Below are positions 33,723 to 44,840 of a DNA stretch of 64,000 bases, in pieces. Origin of the DNA: Sclerodactyla briareus. Taxonomy: Eukaryota > Echinodermata > Holothuroidea > Dendrochirotida > Sclerodactylidae. Location of the stretch: positions 1-64,000 of the forward strand of contig JAODTK010005883.1 of assembly GCA_026419785.1 (NCBI GenBank). The letters run 5' to 3'. The notes beneath the pieces were generated by a model. It was not told the DNA's origin and ran no database searches. It saw only the letters and a list, made by a program, of their open reading frames with translations. The position numbers and the translations under genes are program-made. Each line of letters opens with the position of its first letter. Position 1 is the first letter of the stretch.

Positions 33723-35775
33723 ATTATTTAACGATAATTGTTTAGTATTGGCCTGCTTTACTCTCACCTCATGTACTAACAGTATCAAAAACCAGTCCCA
33801 AAAGATTTACCCAACACTGACTTTGGGCCAAACCCTTGAATCACATCATGAATGTTATTTTACCAAGCGACCCCCAACCCTCATTTACAGAGCCCACAAT
33901 TATCAAAAACATGTGTAAATCCTACCATTAGCAGTTGTCACTTTTTCAGCAAACATATTCAGTTTTTCACAGTTCAGACTTGTCACACTGCCTACGTTGT
34001 GTGTTTTAATACTATACAGCCTTCAATTTGGCTGGTTCAACATGGTCCCCAATCCTCCAATGTGGTGTGTGTGAGACTGTGAGTAAACATACAATGACTT
34101 TTGACTGCCTGTCAGACATTCAGCATGGAATGGGCCTGGCATTGGCAATGGCTCAGAGGGATGAGAGTGGTTAATCCAACAATTAATTCTCTGCGTGCAA
34201 CTGTTAAATCAGTGAGATTGTAGTGGTGTTGGGAGGAATGAAGAAAGCAAGGGGTCGAGTACTCTGAAATGGGGAAGGGCACAACATTTGTGTCATTTTT
34301 TTCGCTATTGGAGAAAGCAAAAAAGTGAGGGCACAACAATAATATAATGAGTCGTGTAAGCGCAGAATCCAGACCTAAATCTGCTCAATGGCGCTGCCAG
34401 GGCGAAGGTGCCCCAAAAAAGAATTACTTATAATAACAGAAATAGGTGAGTTTTAATTTTTTTAAGGTTGCTAGCGATTGGAGGGACAACGTAGGGTGAC
34501 GACAGACTATCAATTTGGGTAGCAAACTTACAGCTGATCAGCAGTGGTGGCGAATGATGGGTTTATCCACAAAAGATGGGAAACCCTATGCCATGTTACC
34601 ATAAAACCAGAATGTAGAATTTGTGCCCAAAATTTCCAACACTGAGCTTCTCAATGTAAAGGGTAGCAGCGTGTGGTGCTCGCATATATATATATATGAT
34701 TTTTTTGTTTTTTTTTTTTTTTGTTTGGGGGGGGGGGGGGGGCAAGTGAGGCAAAACGTACCTTGTTTTTGGGGGGGGGGGGGGAACCACAACATATCAG
34801 ATGTTGAAATGTTACACAAATGAGAGGAAGCATATGTAAGAAGAAGCGATTCTTCTGTAAGAAAATACAGTGATTTCATGTTCAAAAATAGGGCTAAAAT
34901 TTATCAGTTTAAGCTCTTCTGATTAGCCAGTTTGCACTGTAATCGGGCTGGCTGTTGCAACCCCGCCCCCAAACCCACGCTAATTGACACCTCGTAGGGC
35001 CACCCCATTCGTATTTGCCTGTTATGTAACGAGCACGTCTTCTATCTTCCGTTAACAGTGATGCAGGCTTCAAATGGTGTGGCCGGCGGCGGCTACATTT
35101 TTCGATTGTCATAAAGCTGGCCCTATGAAAACTGGGAGAGGGGGGGGGCGTGCAAGACCAATGCCACCCCACCCTGTAGCAGCAACATCATAATGATCAG
35201 GAGGTACATATAAGTGGTCATTGGGGAATAGCTATGAAACTGGGTGAAGGGGGGGGGGGTGCATGCAAGACCAAAATTGCCACCCCACCGTAGCAACACA
35301 CTATGATCAGGGGTAACATATAGGCTGGTCACTGGTTGCTGTCCAATACTCAAACCTATCAGGAATAAAAAATAAAACTGGGACAATTAAAGAATTTGTA
35401 CAGTCGTACATATAGGCTGGTCACTGGAGCTAGTTCCAATACGCAAAAATATAAGGAATAACATTAAAATGGACAAGCAAGAATTTGTACTGTCTTCAAT
35501 GGGGGGAATATTGGTTTTGTTGGTTAGTGTTGTTCTCTCTCTGTACAACAAGTGGAATCGTTGTTGCAGAGATATAAGGATTGTCCTATGGTGTACTGGA
35601 ATGACCTTGACCGATTACAAAAAACAATAGGTCATCTTCATCATGTTCCAATCCACAAACCTAGTTTGAACTTAATAGAACTTGCAATCATTAGATATCA
35701 TGCGGACGCGCAGATGTCAAATGCCAATTTATCCACATTTCAGTGTTTTGTAAGCTGTATGACCTTTCACATGTG
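33723..35775 (+). repeat. Tandem 2-kb repeat, unit 1
   Basis: Collinear with 35776-37735 along its whole length. Paired landmarks include TTGTTTAGTATTGG (33740/35799), CTCATGTACTAACAG (33770/35835), AGCAAGGGGTCGAGTA (34246/36296), a T-run plus G-run (34693/36737), GATGCAGGCTTCAAATGG (35062/37058), the paired TACATATAGGCTGGTCACTGG sub-repeats and a final CCACATTTCAGTGTTTT (35730/37686). The many short frames within are shadows of simple sequence and G/C runs. Confidence 0.9.
34693..34783. repeat. T-run and two G-runs in unit 1
   Basis: A T15 run, then a G-run of about 16, and a second G-run of about 14 some 25 bases later. The counterpart in unit 2 is at 36737-36810 (T24, then G-runs of 9 and 7). 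Confidence 0.9.
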
Positions 35776-37735
35776 AGATCCAATTATGTAAACAGAAATT
35801 GTTTAGTATTGGGCCTATGCTTTTACTCTCAACTCATGTACTAACAGTTCACAACCATCCCAACGATTTACCACCCTGACTTTGGGGCACCCTTTGAATC
35901 ACAACATCATGACTGTTATTTACCAAACGACCCCCTACCCCCTCATTTACAGACCCACAATTATCAAAACATTGGTAATCCTAACCATTGCAGTTTTGTC
36001 CACTTTTGCGCAAAAATATGCAGTTTTCACAGTCACTACTGCCACTGCCTACGTTTGTGTGTTTATACTATAATAGCCCTTCATTTGGCTGGTCAACAGT
36101 GGTCGCAATCTCCAACAGGTTTGTGTGGTGTGAGCCTGTGAGTAACAACAATGAACTTTGACATGCCCTGTCGACTTCACATGAAATGGTGCCTGGCCTT
36201 TGGTCACTGCCAGAGGATTGAGAGTGGGTCATCCAATTTATTCTCTGCTGCCTGTGTAAACAGTGGAGAGGGAGTGGTGTTGGGAAGGAAGAAGAAAGCA
36301 AGGGGTCGAGTAATGCTTCTGAAAATGGGTAAAGGGCCAACATTGTGTCAGTTTTCCGCTATTGAGCAAAAAGTGAGGGCACAACAATTATAATAAGTCC
36401 TGTAAGCGCAAATCCAGACTAAATCTGCTCAATGCGCTTCCAGGGCGAAGGAGCCAAAAAGAATTACTTATAATAAACATAAATAGTTAGTTTTTAATAG
36501 TTTTTAAGGGGCTAAGCGCTTGAGACAACGTAGGTTACGCCAGACTCGCATTTGGTGGTCCAAACGTTACGACTGAGCAGCAGTGGTGGCGAATGGGTTT
36601 AGCCACAAAAAGATGGGAACCCAATGCACATGTTACCCCATCAAACCATAATTGTGAATTTGTTGCCAAAATTCCCACACTGAATTCTCAATTTAACGGT
36701 ACATGCTGTGGTTGATCACATCTTATTATATATGATTTTTTTTTTTTTTTTTTTTTTTTGGGGGGGGGCAATGGAGGCAAAACGTACCCTTTTTTTTTGG
36801 GGGGGTGGACCGCAACATATTGGATGTTGAAAATTGTACACTAAATGATGAAGCTATGTAAGAAACGATTCTCCTTTCAAGATACAGTTGATTCATTTCA
36901 AACTAGGCTAAATTTATCAGTTTGCTCATCTGATTATTCCGTTCCTAATAACTCGGGCTGCTTTTGCAACCCCAGCCCCCAACTCACGCATACTTGACAC
37001 CTCGTAGGCCCATTTCTTTGCCTTATGTACGAGCACGTCCGTCTATATTCCTACATTGATGCAGGCTTCAAATGGGCTACATTTTTCGATTTTCACAAAG
37101 CGCCTATGAACCTGTGGAGGGGGGGGCGGGGCGTGCCAAGACCAAATGCCACCCCACTGTAGCCACTCATAAAGCTGATCAGAGGTACATATAGCGGTCC
37201 TGACTAGCTATGAAACCTGGGTGAAGGGTGGGGTGCATGCAAGCACAAATTGCCCACCCACCCGTCAACACCACTACTGATCAGGAGGTACATATAGGCT
37301 TGTCACTGGTTGCTAGTCCCACATACTCAAACATATCAATACAATCAACTGACAAGTCAGATTTGGTACGTCGTACATATAGCTTGGCACTGAGCTAGTC
37401 CAAACGCACAAATATCAGATAACAATAAAATTTGACAATTCAAGAATTTGTTACGGTCTTCAACTGGGGGAAATATTGGTTTTTGGGGCTATATGCTTGT
37501 TCTCCTCTGTACAGAATCGTTGCATAGATATAAGATTTCCTATTGTGACCTTGAATTACCCTTGACCCATAACCAAACAATAGGGGTTCATCTTCATCAT
37601 GTTCACAATCCAACACCTGTTTGAACTTAATAGATACTGCATTCATTAGATATCAGCTGAGAGCAAGTCAAATGCCAAAGTTATCCACATTTCAGTGTTT
37701 TCAGCTGTCTTAACCTTTCACATTCATTGAGATAG
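35776..37735 (+). repeat. Tandem 2-kb repeat, unit 2
   Basis: Second unit. Identity is moderate, and differences are mainly one- or two-base gaps spread evenly. The units touch without a spacer, so they arose by tandem duplication and not by two insertions. Confidence 0.9.
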
Positions 37736-38290
37736 CTTGTATAAGAGTATCGAAGTATGGTGTGTCCTTGCCTTTTCTGGCCATCACAAATGCATGCAAA
37801 TCACGTGGTCAAATGTCACTGAGGTCAAAAGGGTCACAAGTCGGTCACCAGATGTATTTCACACACCCAGACTAACAAAACTTTCCATGGACGACAGTCC
37901 TCCAAATTTTCGTTGCCGAGATATATTACGATTTCCTATGGTGACCTTGAATGACCTTGAACACACTGAACCCACAACACAATGGTTATTCCTCACCATA
38001 CATGCTACCCATATACCCAATTTGAATTGATAGATACTCGTCGTTCGCTAGATCCGTGCGGACAACGTTTTCATACTTTGCCCTCTTGTGACTTTTAATG
38101 AACTTGACCGGGCACCCAAAACAAGGTGGGTCATCCCCCATTGTTGCAACCCAATACCTCATTTGACGTGATACCAGTTTGGCTTACGTTAGATAAATCG
38201 GCTTACAAGTGGTGTCAAACACACAACACACATACCACACTGTGCATGACTGCATAGATTCCTGTTGCCTTCGGCAAGGATAAAAATCAC
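37736..38290 (+). repeat. Short tandem repeats related to the end of the 2-kb unit, with terminal hairpin
   Basis: Segments at about 37900-38070 and 38080-38240 repeat the GACCTTGAATGACCTTGA...TTTGAA-TTGATAGATA theme seen at 35590-35720 and 37540-37670. The stretch ends with TTGCC-TTC-GGCAA (38265-38277), a hairpin typical of repeat ends. Confidence 0.55.
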
Positions 38291-40163
38291 AGATCCCGCC
38301 ATGTGGGAAGCCTACTTCTGGTCTCCTCAACCCCGTCGACCTCGACGATAAGCGTTTGTAGTTATTTAAACATCTCGTCTCCTAGCAGCAGGCGACAACG
38401 TCCAATGAAGGAGCAACATACAAAGCTGGTAAAGCCAGTCTCGTGACACACGATAGGGATTGAAGGAGAACCTTCTTTCCATTGATTATTAAGAACAACG
38501 CCAGAGAAAACTTTCATTCAGGCAGGCATTTTCTGTTTAGGAACATCAGATGTCCTGCACAATGCACATGATTTGTGCACACATCGTATTACATAAATAC
38601 CCCGGCGCGTCGCGCGCAAAAACGTGAAAATGGAGCAGCAGAATTCACTCTCAACTTAATACATTTAGGTTCTTATGCATTTTTTGAACACGGTATCTGC
38701 TGATATGGGGGTCGACAACGTCTCACGATCTAGCAGTCGGGCCCAGATCGGGGGAGGGGGAGAGAATTTTTTATTGCGTCCCCCTCACCAAATATTGGGG
38801 GGTCCCCCCCGTCCCCCAAGAATCGCCGTCCTTGACTTTAGCAAACCCAGCCCTCTTTCCAAATATGAGCTCTCTATACATCAATTGGACAGTTATTTGC
38901 TCTTATGCTCACACACTTTTCACAGCAGCCATTCACCTTCGTTGACCTTTGTTACCTGGTACATGACTTCATACCAGAAGAACCATCCACGTCCATTGGC
39001 AACCCTGAGTGAGTATGAATTATCCACATGATTTCGTTGTGGGCACAGTTGTGTGCTCCTAATCATTTCAGACTTTAACTCCCTGTCCACCTTTGCTGAA
39101 TTGGACCTTAACCCCAAAACACTATGATCATTACTCACTACAAAAAGTAACCCTCCATTCCGAGTATGAGTTTCTCTACAGAAACACGTTTGTTGAACAG
39201 TCATCGTACTCACTAGCTTTTCAACACTTCCTTGTATGGCGCAATTTACTTGTTTATGTTGGACTTGATGGAAGATGCCATATCTATATATCGTGATCAA
39301 AGGAGCGTTCACATACACACACCCACACTCGCATACACTCCAGTGACTGCATATGATCCAGTCTCACTGAAAAGACCTGACTGAAAAATAATCATTCCTG
39401 GTCCTTATCAGCAAGAGATTACGTGAACCATGGCACAGTGAAGAAAATGAGGATTCCTGTGACCATAACTCGGTCAGACTGTGTCCTCAGGACAATATAA
39501 AACAAGGCTAGTCGGCAAGCAGTTCAGATAGAACGCTCATATTTGTTGGAAGTAGGAGGCAATGGTTAAGATGGATAGCAAAAAATAAATGCGCTGTTCC
39601 AGTATCCAATTACGTGCTGGGCACCTGAAAGTGACATATATACAGAGGCCTATTTGGAATTTTTGTTGCGACTAAAAATAAAAAAAACAAAAAAAAAAAA
39701 AACCGGTGTGCATGTACAGAGATGAAAAGTAAGAGGTGACACAGTTCCATATTCCATTGAGTAGGTATATCACGATTCACTCATTACCAGCATTACACAT
39801 AGTAGTAGTGTAGCGGTCATAGGATGGGAACAACATCATGCAGTGGCGTAGCCAAATTCCATCGACCAAGACAATATATTCTCAGAGCCTCAACGAACAC
39901 TGTAAGTGGCATAACGATGAGCCATGAGGCCCCGAGTCCAGACAAAGTGGTTCTCCTATTAGTAAATTGATGAACCACGCGCACTGCGTATTATAAGAAA
40001 TGGATTTTCCTGGATGGCCACCCTCGTATCGTCGCCAGTGAAGCTCTTGAGAGATTGACACTCCATCATAGGTCTAGTGGCCCTTGTCCCCATTCCAGTT
40101 CTCATTCTTAATGTGTTCAGTTTTCGTCTCGGCCTGAACAAAGTTCAGTAAGAGACTTAGCGA
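38291..40163. other. No gene recognised
   Basis: Includes a G/C-skewed segment at 38745-38825 (G-runs then C-runs, able to form a hairpin). A 132-codon minus frame (39318-38920) and a 118-codon plus frame (38675-39031) show no motif. A-run at about 39690-39703. Confidence 0.4.
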
Positions 40164-40173
40164 TCATTTTGTC

Positions 40174-40234
40174 GTGTGTGTATGTATGTATGTATGTATG
40201 TATGTATGTATGTATGTATGTATGTATGTATGTA
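40174..40234. repeat. (GTAT)n microsatellite
   Basis: About 14 nearly perfect GTAT copies. Unlike the one at 10.8 kb, it is not attached to a recognisable SINE body. Confidence 0.95.
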
Positions 40235-40540
40235 GGATATGTATGGTGTCCCACTTTCTCGCTAGCAGGAATTCTCCGAAACGGTAAGACGGATTTCGAT
40301 GAAATTGTATACGTAGTATCCGGGTTGGGTGAACACGATCTGAATTCATGTTGGGGGGGCAACAGTCACTAAGTAGGTGGGAATAGCCTATTTATGAATC
40401 CATTGTTTAGGATCGTTAGCAAGATGCGTGTCTGGTGATAAGGTTGACTGGTTTGGCACTTAGGTGCAGGGATTAAGTAAGATGAACCTGCTGATTAGAT
40501 TTTCAGTGTAAAATATTGCAAGTAAGTCGTATAATTTGCA
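40235..40540 (+). repeat. Dispersed repeat R5, copy 1
   Basis: Matches 59040-59300: CACTTTCTCG-TAGCAGGAATT-CC, a middle ACGATCTGA phrase, and AAGATGAACCTGCTGATTAG followed by an ATTTGCATAATT-ATGC phrase. In both places a tandem-repeat array follows. Confidence 0.6.
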
Positions 40541-41110
40541 TAATTTATGCGAAATTGTTTGTTTGATTGTCACGAAACTTGGAATATATGATCTACATTC
40601 AGTCCCAAAAATTTTTAACGAAGATTCCGGGTCAATGAAGGTAAATCAATGTGTCTAATTTGCATTAATATCGCAAATTCTTGAGTTGGTTGGATTCTCA
40701 TGAAACCTGGTGGGTATGGTTTACCTTTAGTTCCGAACCCTTTCATCATGGCTTCAGGATCACTGGAGGTCAGTCAACTTGACTAAATTGCCTAATTTAT
40801 GCATAATTTCAAAGTTTGCCGGATTCTCACGAACATTTGTAGTATGGCTTACCTCTACCGTCTCCTCCAACATTTTTTACTCAGAATTGAGGTATCAGAG
40901 TGTGCATTTTGCATAGTTTATTCCAAATTTCGAAGTTTGTTAGATTTTTATGAAGATTGATGCGTATGGTATTACTTTGAGTTCCCAAATATTTTAACAT
41001 TGACTCGAGTCACTGGTGGTTAATTCAGTGTGTAATAGAATTCGCTTCATCATGCAAATGTGCAAGTTTGTTGGATTCCCATGGAATGTATAGACAATTT
41101 CAATCACATT
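40540..41110 (+). repeat. Tandem array, about 128-bp units (satellite B superfamily)
   Basis: At least four units. Each has GTTTGTTGGATTCTCATGAA, a GTATGGTTTACCTTTAGTTCC phrase, GGTCA-TCA and TTTGCATAATTTATGC. Confidence 0.85.
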
Positions 41111-41294
41111 TCCACAAACTGTATACTACTTTAGTAGACATTGTCAATAATCAGTCATTATGATTTGAATTGGTCACTGATTAGTAAGGATGTTTCTGTT
41201 GAATGCTTTCAAAAAATCTGGAACAGCCACGTGTTAATGCCTGGTAAGTTTTTGCATGGTGGAGAATAGAAAGAAACCAACTCATCCAGCAACC

Positions 41295-41320
41295 AGGCGA
41301 GACACTGGGGCAATCGCCTT
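41295..41320. repeat. Hairpin AGGCGA...TCGCCT
   Basis: AGGCGAGACACTGGGGCAAT, then CGCCTT, forms a 6-bp stem. A decayed copy is at 8338-8360. Confidence 0.55.
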
Positions 41321-41690
41321 GTTCATTATATACCTGTCTTCCTGCAATGGTGTTTCATAATTTCTAGATTCTGTTGAAATTAGATGTCGTCGTACAAGAG
41401 ATTCGTACAAACAAGACCCACCCTTTTCATCAAATAAGTTAAGTTCCATTTATGTTACCCCGTGTGATACAGGTGGCTTCAATTCGTTGCACCGACATTT
41501 GCCTGCTGAATCCATTCGAACAATTTACATACACCATCTTCGTCCCTTTCTGTTATTTCATTTATGTTCGTTCAGATGTAGCTGTGCTGTTGCAATTTGA
41601 TTCCATAACTGAGGAATTGAATTTACACGATTTTCGCCACCTTCCTGAACCACGCCATCAATCGGTGTCGTCTATGCGAATGTACTGATC
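41321..41690. other. No gene recognised
   Basis: A 78-codon plus frame (41452-41688) without motif lies directly downstream of the reverse transcriptase fragment. It may be LINE 3' sequence on the other strand. Confidence 0.35.
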
Positions 41691-41699
41691 TTGAAGCGC

Positions 41700-42040
41700 C
41701 AACCAAGTCCGTTTTGTACATTTAAAATAGTGAAGTTCAAGGCCATGATATTGCACTAGAGCTTTGTAAAATTGTCAAACTTGACCCGTGCCATTTGGAA
41801 CTAATCACTATTCCGATTTCCCAGCCTCTCTTTTATCAATTGCAGTATCAAGCCATCAATAAGACTTCGGTAATCTTGGTCTGTGTGGTACAGTATCGGA
41901 AGCCTTCTGAAGATTCAAATAGGTACATCACCTGGAACTTCTCTTCCTATATAATTGATAACCAGTAATTCAACATGCTTTGTTAACACGATTATTCTCT
42001 CCTGAAGCCATGATGGATGTCTAGTAGCCCTTTGTTTTCT
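41700..42040 (-). pseudogene. Reverse transcriptase fragment (non-LTR)
   Basis: The minus strand reads HHGFRRENN (42018-41995 region), which fits the HGFR motif of LINE reverse transcriptases. After a frame change it reads YLNLQKASDTVPHRPRLP (about 41925-41870), which fits YLDLQKAFDTVPH, with the catalytic Asp replaced by Asn. The spacing between the two blocks (about 35 codons) is right for this family. The clade is uncertain (CR1/L2/Jockey-like). No other domain follows. Confidence 0.62.
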
Positions 42041-42475
42041 TTCTTTGGGGGGGAAAGTGCTTCTTACCGCATCTCTCAGCCAAACGCTTCACAATCTCCC
42101 AGGAACTGATGTATGGGTTACGATTTAATGCGGATACATCAGAGTCTCCCTTTGTATTACCAATGATTGTGTGGGGTCTTCCGGTATCCTGACCTGTCTC
42201 CAGTGACTTGAAATGTAAATGTAGTGGCTTTGATAATTCCGACGTGCAGTGTCCTCTGGAAAGATTTCTTTTTTTAAATTGTCTGCGTCCTACTGCCTTA
42301 CACTTCACAGTCAATTCGTGATTTCTCACAGGCACCTCTTCTATTAGTTACACATCAGTAAGTTGCAATCTCCTCCTTTGAACATATGATAGCTTCCGGA
42401 AGACCCAGATCTTGTATAAAGGAAAATACTATTTCCTCTCTAATGAGCTAAACTTTTTATCATTTTTCTGTTCCG
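42041..42475. other. No gene recognised
   Basis: A 104-codon minus frame (42335-42021) just upstream of the reverse transcriptase fragment is Lys/Arg-rich and shows no motif. It might be part of the same old element. Confidence 0.35.
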
Positions 42476-42479
42476 ACCT

Positions 42480-42731
42480 AAATGCGAAGTAGGGATTCTT
42501 TAATCTTTACGGAGAGCAGACATTTACTATTCGTTCAGCCAGCGTTGCCAATTCACCTTGTCTCCTTGGAACAATGCAGCCGCAACACTATACAAGTGAT
42601 TACAGGGAACCGCCTTGCACCTGAGTAGAGTGAATAAAGCGGAATGAAGTACCTTGCTCAAGGGTGAACGTGGTTCGAACCCACAACCACTGAGTTACAG
42701 CTCGACTTCTGTGAACCATTAGGTCACCACG
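42480..42731 (-). mobile_element. tRNA-derived SINE with conserved TTGAGCAAGG body
   Basis: The minus strand begins GCGTGGTGACCTAATGG (A-box region) and has a perfect B box, GGGTTCGAACC (42682-42672). The body follows at once with ACCCTTGAGCAAGGTACTTC and CTCTACTCAGGTG, a sequence type found in SINE bodies of many animals. The tail end is uncertain. It is not a functional tRNA gene, because the anticodon arm and acceptor stem do not pair properly. Confidence 0.72.
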
Positions 42732-43404
42732 CACACAATACACGCTAAATCTATAGCTAAGTACCCGTCAGCGTGGGCGAAGTTTAGCGAGTTGAAATGT
42801 GGTTATAATAAATGATGAATGGGGAAGACGAGCCAAGTTCAACCAACTGAACATTGAGACCGGACATTCGGACCTCAGCATTTCTCGGCATTCCTGAACG
42901 CACGCGCACATAAGCATCAAGCGGAGCACCGCACGAGCGAATCGCGAAAAAGTTTTACGGAAAGAAGACTCCTGCGTCGCAGAAAAGTAGAGACAACCTA
43001 TTCTCCTAGGGGACATTGAGCTACCACAGAAATGAAGGCGATATAGTGCCTGTGGCGCAAGCAGCATTGTGCCAAACCACCGGGGTTTACAGCAATTCTC
43101 GAAGAGAAACAAAACACAATCGATAGCCAAATGTGCATTGTGATATTAGTCGCCTCTTGTCGTGACTGTGGTAGACCGAACACCCATCGTCGCGCTGTAT
43201 AGTAGATGATTATTGTGTACGGAGGAACTTGATGGAAGTATGTCGATTTAGTCTCACTCAAGTGATATATTGAGGTCGAGGAGTGTATCAACCAAAGTCC
43301 ATTTGGCTTTGTATTGGCGAAAGCTGCCCAATTCAAGCTTATACCCTATTTCATGCTTCTCTCGTAAAAAGAAAAGCAACGAAGCAGAACACATCTGATG
43401 AATA
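42732..43404. other. No gene recognised
   Basis: Minus frames of 112-120 codons overlap here, without motif; probably chance. Confidence 0.4.
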
Positions 43405-43680
43405 TAAAATAAGTAACGTATACATGGCACTTAATTGCCACACGAACAGCAAAGGAAGTAGAGGAACAAGAAAATGGGTGAATCTGAAAACCCTGTACCA
43501 GCTGGAATATGATAGTTAGGAAAATGGATTATCAATCAATGAGCGATTAGCGAGATTAAACAAGGATAGAGAGAGAGAGAGGGGGGGGGGGGCACAGATA
43601 AGCTGCTAATTAATCTCCAATGATGAATTGTGAAATTTGTTAAGAATCACCCGAACTGATTATTATACCAAAGCAAACAG
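43405..43680. repeat. Dispersed repeat R1, copy B
   Basis: AAAGGAAGTAGAGGAACAAG, a GA-run passing into a G-run (43569-43592), GGCACAGATAAG and TTAAGAATCACCCGAACTGA. It contains both segments that are rearranged at 1.1-1.5 kb. Confidence 0.65.
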
Positions 43681-43892
43681 GGTAAAATATTTTCTGGATC
43701 AAATAATTAGTGTACGATGTTTGCAGGGAACAATATACACGTCATACCCCGGATAACACGTCATACCTCGCCATCAGTGAACACTTACCGTGAGTATTCA
43801 TCTATTCATACTATCGAGTGGGCATTATGTTAAGTATATACACGCTTCTGTATCCACGTTAAAGTTGCTGCTGATATCGTTTTTATTTTTAT

Positions 43893-44050
43893 CGACGAAC
43901 ATCTGGCGAAATTGAAAATATCAGGTGCGTCACGCTACCCTAGCTGCATCTTCAAAATGATATATACATGCGTGAACACGCGATATGGATAATCGGCAAT
44001 TGACATATATGTTTGCTGGAATACTGGAAAATATGGAGGTTTCCTCTATT
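43893..44050. repeat. Dispersed repeat R2, copy B
   Basis: Partner of 4635-4790, see the shared phrases there. A G-run follows at about 44080. Confidence 0.75.
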
Positions 44051-44334
44051 ATATTTGAGGCGGGCCCACCTGATGAGGGGGGGGGGGGTACAAAATGTCT
44101 GTCGTATTCCCGAGACGGTCAAGAAAAAGTATTTAAATTTAGTTGCTCTATTAGACCTTAAAAAACGGGAGCCGAGCCATATTAGGAAGTTCAGGGCATC
44201 ATGATCAGGGCTTAGAAAAGGGCAGCCATCCCCCGGGGGTTGGTTGATAGGTGTTAATTGCCTGAGCCCTCTTCAATATAGCCTTCATTTCAGCGGATAT
44301 CAAAACACGTGCACACATGTTCAGAGTGATTATG

Positions 44335-44690
44335 ATCGTTGAAATGCCTGCTTTGTCAAACAATGTCAGTTGTCATTGTATTATCATTGTTGTTGTTTTG
44401 TTTTTTCGGAGGGGGCGTTTCTGATCCAGCAAGCGATATTGCGATGATGGAATAATTACTCTTGATTTTTGGTTTGTTTCTTGAGCCGGAGCAAGCGCCG
44501 GACCGACCAAACCTGCTCCCGACGAACCCAAAGGTAGCGTATCTTCTTTCAAATTTCAAATTTCAAATTTCAATTTTAAATATTGGACGTGAAAGACAAT
44601 GTGCGCTTTTTACTGATTCGTAAATAATCTTAACATCCATTTTTAAAAGTTTACAAATGCACTTCGTATTTCCACTTATCCTATAACACT
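44335..44690 (+). repeat. Dispersed repeat R4, copy B
   Basis: Partner of 8672-9000. It includes a short (CAAATTT)n stretch at 44550-44575. The frame that is open in copy A is broken here. Confidence 0.7.
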
Positions 44691-44769
44691 AATACTACCG
44701 TAATGGTTGGCAACAAGTCTACCCGTATTATAATCAGACAAATCAGATAGAAACAGGATTATTGGGACA

Positions 44770-44840
44770 TTTCTCCAGTTCTGTAAAATAATGTTGAATC
44801 ATTGCTCTAGATATGTCTGAGCATGAAGTGTTCCCTAAAA
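44770..44840 (+). repeat. Dispersed repeat R6, copy B
   Basis: Partner of 10425-10500, directly after R4. Confidence 0.5.

Noticed and set aside
33723-37735. LTR pair of a retrotransposon
   Set aside because: The two 2-kb units adjoin directly with no internal region, primer-binding site or polypurine tract.
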